64,000 nt of DNA, taken from Symbiodinium natans (Eukaryota > Sar > Dinophyceae > Suessiales > Symbiodiniaceae). The position numbers and the translations under genes were made by a program. Below the pieces are notes generated by a model. That model worked only from the letters and a program-made list of their open reading frames with translations. It did not search any database and was not told the DNA's origin. Of this stretch, positions 48,145-58,541 are shown in pieces. Positions within the stretch are counted from its first letter, which is position 1, and the number at the start of each line of letters is the position of its first letter. The stretch lies in assembly GCA_905221605.1 (NCBI GenBank), contig CAJNDS010000635.1:232001-296000 (forward strand), read 5' to 3'.

Positions 48145-51100
48145 TCAGGGCTCCGCGCCGGCAGTTTTCGTGTCCTTGCTGGGAGGCGCCACGTTCTCCT
48201 GATGGCTCTTTACGTACCAGTCTCTTCCTATAGTGTGGCACTCGGGAGCTCGAGGTACCTTTCCGCCTATGTAACCCTGTACGGGACTATACAAGGTACC
48301 GAATTGACTGACATCTCTCCCAAGAACACGTAAGTTCAGGCCCTCAATTAACTAGGCCGGGGCGCCCTTTGCTGCAACAAAGGGGATGTCCTACACTCTA
48401 AAGGCCCATGCCAGCCGGCCTTCATTTTTTCTTGAAGGGGCTCGGCTTCCAGCCGCCGGCCCAAGGTCCCTAAACCATGCTACGAGCTAATAAGCCTCCA
48501 ATTGAGCCCTACCATCCCAAAACCCCAAACTCCACGCCCTGGAGTACTACCCTGAACCCTGAATAGTGTTTCAGCCTGAAGCCTTCTAAGCCCCTAATAC
48601 CAACATTGCCTCCCCTGGGCCTTCCCCACAGTGACGCCAGTCCCGGCAGCCTACAGCGTGCAGGTCATGGGGATGTCAAGTTAAGTGTGGTTTACAAGGG
48701 TTCAGGGTTCAGGGTTTAGGGTTCAAGGTTCAGGGTTTTGGGTTCGCTGTGCTGGGAGTTGCTAAGGAGACATTGCGGAGGTAGCCTGCATCTTCAGCCA
48801 TACACCAGAACGACCAAAACCCTATCTATTACCCCTCAACCCTAGACCCTAAACCTACACAACCTCAAGCCATCCAAGCCATCCAAGCCGTCCAAAACTA
48901 AACTACCATAGACACCACACCCAAACCCTCAAGGTATCCTCCACCCTCTTCACTCTCAACCCCCCCAAACCTCTAACCCCCCAAACCCCTAGCTAACCCA
49001 GGTCGGCCCTTCAATCCCTCTGCAATAACCCTACATAAAAGTCCTCTTAAACCCGATACACGAACACATTATATCCCAAGGGCCCCGGTAACCCGAGCTC
49101 CCGCCCTTCGTCTTCGCGCCTTTCGCAGGTTGGTTCGCTGCTTCTGGAGCAGCTCCTGGATCAGCTGTCGCAATTCGTTGGGGATGGCCCTGGGTTTCAG
49201 GGCTTCAGTTTCGGGGGAGGGGGGGTTCAGGGTTGAGGTGTTTTTTGGGATTTAGGGTTCGGAGGTACAAGGCTGATGGATTTTCGGTTGTCTCGGTTCT
49301 TGTAGGTTTGAGGAGACGTGTGAATCTATGAAGCCATGAACGAAGCCTCCAGGACCTTGGCTTTGGTGGCCCTCCGCCTCTGGGTTTAGGGTTTAGGGTT
49401 TAGGGTTTGGTTAAGGCTGACACTGCCAAAACCTCTCGCCCTGATTGGGTGAGGAGGAGTGGAGGCAACATGATATATGAGATTTTGTGGAACCCTGTAC
49501 AACCCGTCATGTTGATGGAGCTGCTCGAAATGCGGCGCGGTGCTGGTAGCTCATGTCTCTGGGCCTTGAACTCCGCCTGAACCCAATCCTCGTAAGGTTC
49601 AGGTTTCCCTTTGGGGGTTAAGTCTCTACTTGTCTAACAGTCTTAGCTCCTGAGTCCAACACTGAAGATAGGGGGTATGGACCGATCCCATACTCTAAGC
49701 CATAAAGACATATTCTCTCGCTCTCTCTCTCTCTAAATAAATAGAAATACACATAAATTATTAATTTATAATATTCAGATGCATATTGATACACAAAATA
49801 CAACTATAGACATGCCCCTGACCCCCAAGACCATCGCTCCGCATGGATGGGCGGTCGCCCGCCATCGCCCTGCGCAGGTTCGAGTGGCCCGGGCTTGTGG
49901 AGCTAGATTGGCACTTTAAGCTTTAAAAAGCCCGCTGAAAAAAAGAACATGTTCCTACACATGATCCTCTTACACCCTATAAGGGAACATGAGGCCTACC
50001 CAGGACTGTTGGGGGCCTAGGGCTTAGGGGGCCCCAAGGGTTCCGACTCAAGCCGGGCAACTCTCGGGAACCTTTTTGCGACTCTCTGGACACTCATGCT
50101 CTATGTAGCCCCGTCTAATTGCATGGACCCTAGAGAACGTACTCACCCCTACCCCCCCCCCCCCCCCCCCCCCCCCTCCAGACAAGGCCAAACTCCCCTA
50201 CGGCCAAGGGCCTGCCTTGGCGTTAGGAGGGGCAGCCTGATGCAAAGGCCTCGGGAAGTGCATCGTCACGGTTCTTCGGGCCTTGGGGATGTAGAGTTAG
50301 TATAGATACCTGTGGAGATCCGGCCATGCGCTGTGCAGCATCTGAGCAAGTCAAGAACCAAAAAGCCCTGATTGAGAGACCATGGCATGAGGATGGGGAT
50401 AGCTAGGAACTGCGAGGCAATTGTCCCACATGCCGGGTGGTCAGCAGAGCTGACACACTCGACGTCCTCCACACCCTGCTGTCCCCTCCCGAGGCGCCGG
50501 CACACGCCTTTCGCCCGGCTTCTGCGGCGGCTTGGTTCCCTGTGCCACTCGGGGCTCGCGGCTTCGAGTGAGATCAGGGACTAATGCCGGGATGTCTAAG
50601 CTAGCAGAGTAACCCTGTGTACCTCTTGAACAGGGGTAAGGTACCAGAAATACATTGGGCCTAGTGGCCCAGTTTTTCAGGCACAAAGTTTCTTCCGGGC
50701 AAAGCCCCCAAGTAAACCGCCTTAAGCCTTCTGGGGCAAAACTCTCGCAAGGAAGCCCCGAACGCCCTACCCCAAAACCAAAACGCTGAACCCCCCCCCC
50801 CCCCCAAAAAAAAAAAAGCCTGAAGGTCTTGTTCGCAACCCCTAGGCCCTAGAAGTTTAGAAGCGGCAACACCCCAACAAAACCCCTCCATGCACTATGC
50901 ACTGTTGAAGTCCTTGTCTTGAATATGCTTCCACAGCGTGCAAAGCCTCCAGTTTACAAGATTTGGCCAGGAAATCCCCTAACTCCCCTTGGCAAAGTCA
51001 GTCATGTTCCCCGGTAGAGAAACGCTTGCCTTCATCAGTAGCCATTGCCAGCCATGACCATGATAGACCCAGACGGGGCTCTTGATATGAGGGTGAAGCA

Positions 51101-54100
51101 AAAAACAAGAATCTAAGGCCACAAGTCATCAGCCTTAAGCGATGAATCCCCGCAGTTCCTGAGCCCTCTGCTGGCCCCGGACGCGAGGAGGGAACCGGGG
51201 CGGGTGGCCTCGTGATGAGGGCTCAGAGCATCAGGTTGGGGAGGGTCGGGAGGTTCAGATAGTCCATATACCTAAGTAGCCCCAAACAGGCCTTCATGTA
51301 ATTATCTCCTTTTCAGAGTCCCTGTGTTGGACCATTAACAGCTTCAAGTTGCTTAAGAAACGCCATGAGGCAGAGAACAGGGGGAATTTCGGGCGGATGC
51401 TAGGACACGTAGGCCAAAGCGTTTAGGCCCTTCAAAGAGGGACGTGCACCTCGTCCATGCGGCTTGGGGTGCTGGGCAAAGTCAACGTCTTGGGACCGAT
51501 GAAGAAGTTAGCTTTGAGGCGCGCGTTGGCTGGGGCGAAGAATAGAACCCTCGCCCAGGCTTCAAAACGCCTGAATCCTTCGTCGGTGCTGAAGGTTGTT
51601 TAGACTTTCGGCGCAATACCTCTCAAATCCAGATGCTGAACCACTTGCCCTGAAGCCTACAAGTCCTACAAGCTCTACAAGTGGAGACACTACAAGCCCT
51701 GAACCCTGAAACCTGAGGCCCTTGCGGAGCCGCTGCAGCCACGGCGCCTGACAACACCAAACCCCATCCTAACCTCGGACTTGTTTTTTTTTTTTTTTTT
51801 TTTTGGGGGGGGGGGGGGGGGCTCCGGTTCTTGGAGGGTTTGAGAGTTGCGGGCCCACCCTTAACCTCTCATCCAGGTTTTAGTTTGGGGTTTGGGGTTC
51901 AGGTTTCGCATAAGGAAGAAATGAACAAGCAGCAGAGTTGCAGTTGCCTGTCAAGGGATCAGTTCTTGCTCTTGGTGGTGCCTCAACCCCATGCTAGTCA
52001 TGCAGCTAGCTCCCTGTCTACATCCAACCTTTTAGGGTGATTGGGATTCGCCCACCCGACAACACAAGGACAAATGAAGAGCAGATGTAAGATTTGGGGC
52101 GCGGGGTGGCCAGTGCTAGGGGCATTGAGGTGTTTGGAGCTTCGGGGCTCAGAGGGCTCGAACTTGCAAAAGCAGCCAGAAGATCATCAATATATGGATA
52201 TATTCGTATAATGATACATCTTACATATTATATATATATATATCATGGTTCATCTGTTATATTATCAATTTACCTAACACAAGCAACAGCAAAAGCAAAC
52301 ACACGTGTGCTACATGTTAACAGCGAATATGACAGGCCGTTTAAAGGAGATGCAAACTTCGGTTTTGTAAGTGCATAGCCTGAAATCCTGGACTATACCA
52401 GCCATGGCTGAATGCCCTGTACCGGCCTTTGGCGTTTGGTGCGGCGGCCGGTGCGGGGACCTGAGAGGCTGCTCTCAAGGGTTTGGGGGGTTAAAACATC
52501 TCAAAATACCTCTAAAGATCCTAAGTGAAATCCTCGTAAACTCAGCGAGGGAAAATTCGGGGACATCATGAGGGCCTGCCTGGCACAAGCCCTAGTGCCT
52601 CAACACTCATCCAAGCATACATCTAAACCTGGAGAGTCTAGGCTTTAGAGGGCAAGAGGTTAATGAGTCATGACATCTAGGGCTTTTCGCGAGGTTCCAG
52701 GCCAAGCTAAAAACCAATGCTGCGAAAGTGATCGCTAAGGGTCTAGAGTCTAGGGTTTAGGGCTGCCTTCTTCCGCCCATGCTCCTGACCTCGAAAAAGC
52801 CTTCCTTCTGTGACTATAGGGTCCAGGTACTGTAGACCGCAGCAGTGTGGAGTGTTGAAGGCAGTTAAAGGTATTGGCTCCGAAGAGTAGGGGAAAGTTT
52901 GTGGAACCTGAATCCGTCTCCGGTGCTGGAACTAAGGTCAGTGCTCTGGACATCGGGTTTCGGAGCAACTCTATTGACTCTACTGTTGGCCCTTTTTGTT
53001 TGAACCCAAAACTTCAGAATTCAGGCGAGTTCAGGCACAACCCAGATCTCGCACGAAACGTTTTGCGCGGAAGCAAACCCGAAACCCTAAACCCTGTACA
53101 GCCTGTACCCTTCCAAATCCTCGCTATCCTCGTGCCCGTTTATCAAAAACAGGAACGAGGGAACCTGTACTTCTAAACCCTACACCAAGCCAGACGTTCA
53201 TCACATTTGGGGCCTTCGGAGCTTCGGCAACCTTCTGGCGCTTGAAGCCGCGCGCCAGCCACTGAGGCAAGGGTTGAGGGTTTGGGGATGTTGGGGATTT
53301 CTAAGGTTTAGGGGTTTTTGGTATTCATGTCGGGACCATGGCCTGTTCAAGTAAAGGCTTTTTTGCTTTGGAAGTCTAGCAATTCAGGATTTTGAGGTTT
53401 AGGGTTTCGGCAAAGGTTCAGGGGTCTCCCGGAACTTCTCCTGTACCCAGGTCCGTTCGGCGATGTACTCTGGGGACACATTCTGTCATTGAATCAGAAC
53501 GTGCTTGCCTGCATGATCTAGGAGCCCCATTTGGTGCACAATGCCCTTCATATCAAAGCACCCAAAGGCCCTCCACCCCAACAACAAACCTCAAACTTAG
53601 GAAAGCGGCCATGTCGGACCCCTAAAAGCCCTAAACCCTAGAAGCCCTAAACCCTAAACCCCAGGTTCCCGCCTCGCGGAACGGTGCCAGCCCTGGGAAA
53701 TCGACCCTGGTCTGGTCCTTGGCCTTGCATCAAAGCTCAGGGTTTGGGGTTTAGGGTGGAGGGTTTTGGGTTTGGGGGTTTAGGGTTGTTCTTGGTTGGT
53801 GATGTATTAGGGTTCAGGCTTCTTCGTACTGCTAGAAATCCCTAATTCCAGAAACTAAGAACACATAGCTTAGGGTTTGTTGGGTTTGATAGGCCGGGGG
53901 TTGCCAGATTAAGATTAGGCCTCTGTAGCTCAGGGACGACATACGCTCAATGAGTAGCCTGGGTGCTATTTTCGGGGCTTTAGGGCTTTAGGGGGGGGGG
54001 GGGGGGTCTAGGGGCTGCAGGATGTGCATTGTTGGGGGTTTGTTGGGTTTGCCGGGTTCATGTCGTACATATAGGATTTTCCGGGGGCAGCTTCCCAAAA

Positions 54101-55934
54101 GTAGATTCGACTCTGTTGTCTGAGGGGGGTGTCGGGCGGTTGTCTGAGGGGGGTGTCGGGCGCGCGAGGTGCACAGGAAAAAGGCCAATATTCCCCCCCC
54201 CCCCCGCCACAAAAAAAAAAGAAACTAAACTTAAAACTTCGGTAAGCCCCTGAAGCCTAGCTTGGTCGGTGTGCTGGGAGGCGCCACCTGCCAGCCGGCA
54301 TTGCCATCTGAGATGCGCTTCCAAGCCTGGGGGGGGGGGGGGGGGCAAGGGTTTTAAGGTTTTTGGGTGTAGCGGCATAAAGCTTCAGGGTTGATCTGGG
54401 GTTCAGGGCTGAGGGTTTAGGGTTTTAGGGTCTAGGGTTCACAATTTTAGGGTTTAGGGGTTTAAGGTTTGACAGCTCTAGGGTCATTGAGGGTTTCAGG
54501 GTTAGGGCTCAGGTTTCAGGAGCTTGGATGGGGGGGGGTCTACGCAGACCCCAAATACCGACCCCTGGTCGGCAGCCAAACCCATAGTGCTGTGCTCACC
54601 AGCCCTACATACGGACGTTGATCCAAACCAGAGGCCCTCATGGGCCCTTCCGATGGCCCCCTTTCTTCTTAAAGAAAACCCCTCTTGCGGATTAGGGTGC
54701 ACCAAAGAAAAAGGGCCCATGATTGCCATCACCAGGGAGGACCACAGGACGCAAAAGCGGTCTCCAGCCTCGTCTGCCAGGATCTGCCAGCAAACTGGAG
54801 GGCCTCCAGGAGTGCTCCGAACATCTCTGAACCCTGAACACACCCGTGCTCTGTATGTGCCTCGTTGTCCACAGGGTGGAAATTCTAATAGGCCCCGAGA
54901 AGAAAGAGACCAAGACGCAACGTGGTTAGCAGCATGCAAACAACAGCTATTTGAAGCCTCAATCCTAAGATGAGCCTCGGAGTTCAACAGATGTGTGTCA
55001 ACACGAGTGGAGGGTGAGCGAGCGTGTGCCCTGAAGTGCAACAAGTACGGGCCAAGCACTTGGCCTTCAACCAGACCCTGTTGCCTCGGTATCTTCAGGG
55101 TTTCTCGACCATGCTCCCTAAATCCTGATGTTCTTCAACCCCGAAACTCAACCCGAGGCGGTAAACCTCGGAAACCGACGTGTGGGGTTGAACTATGGGC
55201 TTTTCAGCGCCCAAAGGGATCGGGCAATCGTTTACCCAGAAGCCGCGCCTTCTGCGGCGTTGGCAGATGATGGTCCTGGCAACTGGATGTCCAGATAGGG
55301 TCATAGCTGTAGGAGCGTTGCAAGGTTTAGGGTTTAGGGGTATAGGGTTTAAAGGCCTAGGGCGCTTTAAAGGGCCTTGGGGATTCGGGGGCCTGGGTTA
55401 CCGGCGTCTTCACCCAACTTAATGTAGCCCGCTACAGTGAATAGAACTGTATGCATAATTTCATAATGCAGGTGCACCTTCCTCTTTATCGGATGCACAT
55501 ACAATTCTGTGAAACGTGGCTCTAGATCCATAAAGCCGAAATCTCACATTCCTAAGCCGCTGAATCCGAAAACCCCCAAACATACATACGCTGGGTAGGA
55601 TTCAGGGTTCGAGGTCTGCTAGTGTGTCGATTAAGGCTCTGAAGCCCTGAGCCCTAAACCGCGTATTGACCGGTGTTCGGACCACAGGCAGGCAGTTGAA
55701 ACCCAACAGCGTGACCCTCAAGGGAACGATTAAAGGGCCTGAATAAATTCAGGAGCCGGTTCGCACAGGATGGGTACCCTGGGTCTTTGAAATTATGCTC
55801 TGGGAATGATTGCGGGATAGTATGGATCCAGGAACTGTTGTAGGCTGCTGTGTTTAAGTTTAGAACATCCTTTAGACCATCCCAGGCCCTTCGGGGCCTC
55901 CAGCAGATTCTATCGCCTCCTGCGCCGCGCCCAT
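48145..55934 (-). CDS. Gene F: unrecognised protein, about 11 small exons, start and stop seen
   Basis: Candidate exons, minus strand: 55878-55934 (ATG, MGAAQEAIESAGG), 54733-54783 (ILADEAGDRFCVLWSSL), 53673-53723 (AKDQTRVDFPGLAPFRE), 53186-53261 (WLARGFKRQKVAEAPKAP; its donor is uncertain), 52403-52460 (APAAAPNAKGRYRAFSH), 51726-51747, 51450-51549 (LFFAPANARLKANFFIG), 49342-49377 (RRATKAKVLEA), 49127-49189 (IPNELRQLIQELLQKQRTN), 48621-48650 (LPGLASLWG) and 48145-48223 (DWYVKSHQENVAPPS, stop TGA at 48145-48147). Most junctions keep phase, but 51450 to 49342 needs an exon I could not settle (candidates near 49.85 and 50.5 kb). The product is basic, with a helical stretch near the C-terminus. 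I do not recognise a family. An AG lies 5 nt before the ATG, which would suit spliced-leader addition. Individual exons at 51.5, 49.1 and 48.2 kb are the most convincing. Confidence 0.55.
49010..49090 (+). repeat. Short interspersed element, copy e
   Basis: CGGCCCTTCAATCCCTCTGC, then AGTCCTCTTAAACCCGATAC and TATATCCCAAGGGCCC. It lies between gene F exons 49127-49189 and 48621-48650. Confidence 0.75.
49953..50003 (+). repeat. Short interspersed element, copy f
   Basis: ACATGATCCTCTTACACCCT, ATAAGGGAACATG, then AGGCCTACCCAGG. It is shortened in the middle relative to copies b-d. Confidence 0.7.
52500..52582 (+). repeat. Short interspersed element, copy g
   Basis: GAAATCCTCGTAAACTCAGC, GAGGGAAAATTCGGGGACATC, then GAGGGCCTGCCTGG. 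It lies about 40 bp upstream, in gene sense, of gene F exon 52403-52460. Confidence 0.7.
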
Positions 55935-56835
55935 AAAGCTCCGAACAAGCGCCTGTCACCAGATGTCACCAGGAGGTTGTCGAGGGGTGCGCAGCTGTTG
56001 GGATGTAGGTTCCCAAGCCCTGAACCCTCCCTAAGCCCTAAGCCCGAAAACTCTAAAACCCGAACTCGGAAGGGTCTCGGTCTGTCATGGAGGCATTTGG
56101 GTGGGCGATGGTTGGAGGATAGCAAGGACTTCAGAAAAAAAAAAAAGAACAAAGAAAAACAGGCTTGAGCAGAATCCGAAAAGGATCGGGGGAAAGGGTG
56201 ATTCTCCTCCATCGATCTACAATCTACAACTTCCACGGTGTCCCTTCGAGCCCGGATGTCCCGGGAGCCTCCATGGTACGATCGAAGTTTGCCCGGCTCA
56301 GCCTAGGGCCCCGGCTGGCAGCCCTCCCCAAATCCGAAACCCTTTAGGGTCTTCGTTCGTTTGTTGCGGGATTTATGTTCATCTGGTCAGTGCGAATTGC
56401 TGTTTTCCTGGGCAGTTCCTCCGCGCTTGAAGTGCCAGGGCCTAGGTCTTGGGGGTAATTAGCAGCTGGGGTCTTAGGGTTTAGTTTTGACTGGCTGCAG
56501 GGTTAGAGGGTGAGTTACAGGGGAGGTTTCTGCAGGCAGTCGGAGGAACATCCACGAAGCACTCCGAATCCCGAGCCCCGAGTATGAGAGCCCGCCAAGC
56601 ACCGCACTGAATGGTTTCCGACACCAGGAAGGGATGCCTGGCACACCCTGAACCCTTGGCTACTGAACTTGGTAGACCAGTAATTTTATGACAAGGGCAC
56701 CCGTTTTGGGGTTGGCTACTGTATAAGTGAACTCTGAACCAAACAAATGTTAAAAGGGCGCCACTGAACTACCAACTGAAGGGTCGGGTCATCAGCTGGA
56801 ACGGGATTGTGCTTCATGAGGGAGCCGGCTAGGCT

Positions 56836-57966
56836 TTGAGACTCTCCTTGGAGCATAGCATCATGAGCATCAGCTGGGAGCTGGCCCGGGCTTTGAGACC
56901 CCAAACCCGGGAGCATCATGAGCATCAGCTGGCAGCTGGCCCGGGCTTTGAGACCCCACCCCAACCCGGCAGCATCATGAGCATCAGCTGCTTTGAGACC
57001 CCAACCCTCATGAGCCAAACCCGGGAGCCTCATGAGCATCAGCTGGTCCGGGCTTTGAAACCCCAACCCAGGAGCATCATGAGCATCAGCTGGGAGCTGG
57101 TCCGGGAACCCGTAGCATCATGAGCATCACCTGGGAGCTGGCCCGGGCTTTGAAACCCCAAACCCGGGAGCATCATGAGCATCAGCTGGGAGCTGGCCCG
57201 GGTTGTGAGGCCAACCCGGGAGCATCATGAGCATCAGCTGGGAGCTGGTCCGGGAACCCGTAGCATCATGAGCATGACCTGGGAGCTGGCCCGGGCTTTG
57301 AAACCCCAACCCGGGAGCATCATGAGCATCAGCTGGGAGCTGGTCCGGGCTGGGGGGGCCCAACCGGGGAGCATCATGGCAGCTGGTCGGGAAACCCGGG
57401 AGCATCATGAGCATCAGCTGGGAGCTGGCCCGGGCTTTTGAGACCCCAACCCGGGAGCATGCCCGGGAGCACTCACAGCTGGGAGCTGGTCCGGAAACCC
57501 GGGAGCATCATGAGCATCAGATGCGAGCTGGCCTGGGCTTTGAGACCCCAACCCGAAGGCGTCATGAGCAACACTGGGAGATTTGAGACCCCAAACGGGA
57601 GTAACATGAGCATCAGCTGGGATGGCCCGGGCTTTGAGACCCCCAACCCGGGAGCATCATGAGCATCAGCTGGGAGCTGGTCCGGAAACCCGGGAGCATC
57701 ATGAGCATCAGCTGGTCCGGAAACCCGGGAGCAACATGAGCATCAGCTGGGAGCTGGCCCGGGCTTTGAGACCCCAACCCGGGAGCATCATGTGAGGAGC
57801 TGGCCCACGGTCCCCGAGCATCAGGCGGCTGGCCCGGGCTTTGAGACCTCAAGCTCTGAGGCTCACGAGCATCGGCTGGGAGCTGGCTTGGCCCGCGCAA
57901 CTCCCAAGCATGACGAGCACCAGCCCATCATGATAATCTCCCGAGCATCATCAGCATCGGCTAGAG
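56836..57966 (+). repeat. 54-bp minisatellite between genes G and F
   Basis: About 20 tandem copies of a unit starting GGGAGCATCATGAGCATC, continuing AGCTGGGAGCTGGCCCGGG and ending CTTTGAGACCCCAACCC (about 54 bp, many copies truncated to 30-45 bp). It contains SmaI-like CCCGGG sites. Degenerate copies mark both ends. Open frames across it on both strands follow from the period being a multiple of three. It lies in the roughly 2.6-kb spacer between the kinase stop (58542) and the gene F start (55934). Confidence 0.93.
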
Positions 57967-58253
57967 CGCCCTACTCTTGTGGCACCCAGCAATAAGAGAC
58001 AGAGCACGTCGCGGACATGAATATCCTGCAAAACCCCGCCGTCATTGCAACCCCCTTCCCGCCCCCCTCTCACGCTAAACACCGCCGGTCAAAGGTGCCC
58101 AAACAGCGGATAAGCAGCGACTACACCAACTACAACAACGACAAGCAAGTCACCAAATACCAACGAAGCAAATTAACACCAACTCAAACGCCTGTATGCA
58201 AGTTTTTGGAGGCCCATAAGCCTCACAAAACAGGGTTGGGCACTAAAGGCCCA

Positions 58254-58301
58254 GGTGCAACCGTTAGTACAACGGTTGCACCCCGGCGGTGTTAGACCGC
58301 C
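58254..58301. other. Two adjacent perfect hairpins 3' of the kinase gene
   Basis: GGTGCAACCGTT, loop AGTAC, AACGGTTGCACC (58254-58282) has perfect 12-bp arms. It is followed by GGCGGT, loop GTTAG, ACCGCC (58285-58301). They lie 240-290 nt past the kinase stop in gene sense. They could be a 3'-processing or RNA-stability structure. No T-tract follows and no tRNA fold fits. Confidence 0.75.
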
Positions 58302-58541
58302 ATACAAGGACGACCACAGCACACAAGGTGCAGACAAACAGAACCAAACTAAACAAACTTAAATAGTATTAGTGACCCAAATCCACGCCTGCAACCCTCA
58401 ACTCTAACCCTATGTATCTATGTAATATTGTACACACACATATATGTAGATTATAGAGATATTCATGAGTTTTTTATTGTACCCTCAATATACATAATAT
58501 ATTCACATATACATATACCTATAAAAAAGATATATAGACTC

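Noticed and set aside
54502-55059. 185-codon minus-strand and 149-codon plus-strand frames
   Set aside because: Long chance frames in GC-rich sequence. Only the 51-nt core at 54733-54783 has AG and GT boundaries and phase agreement with gene F.
56836-57900. Several 60-116 codon frames on both strands across the minisatellite
   Set aside because: They consist only of translated repeat units (HEHQLVRALKP- or ADAHDAPG-like) with no splice or start support.
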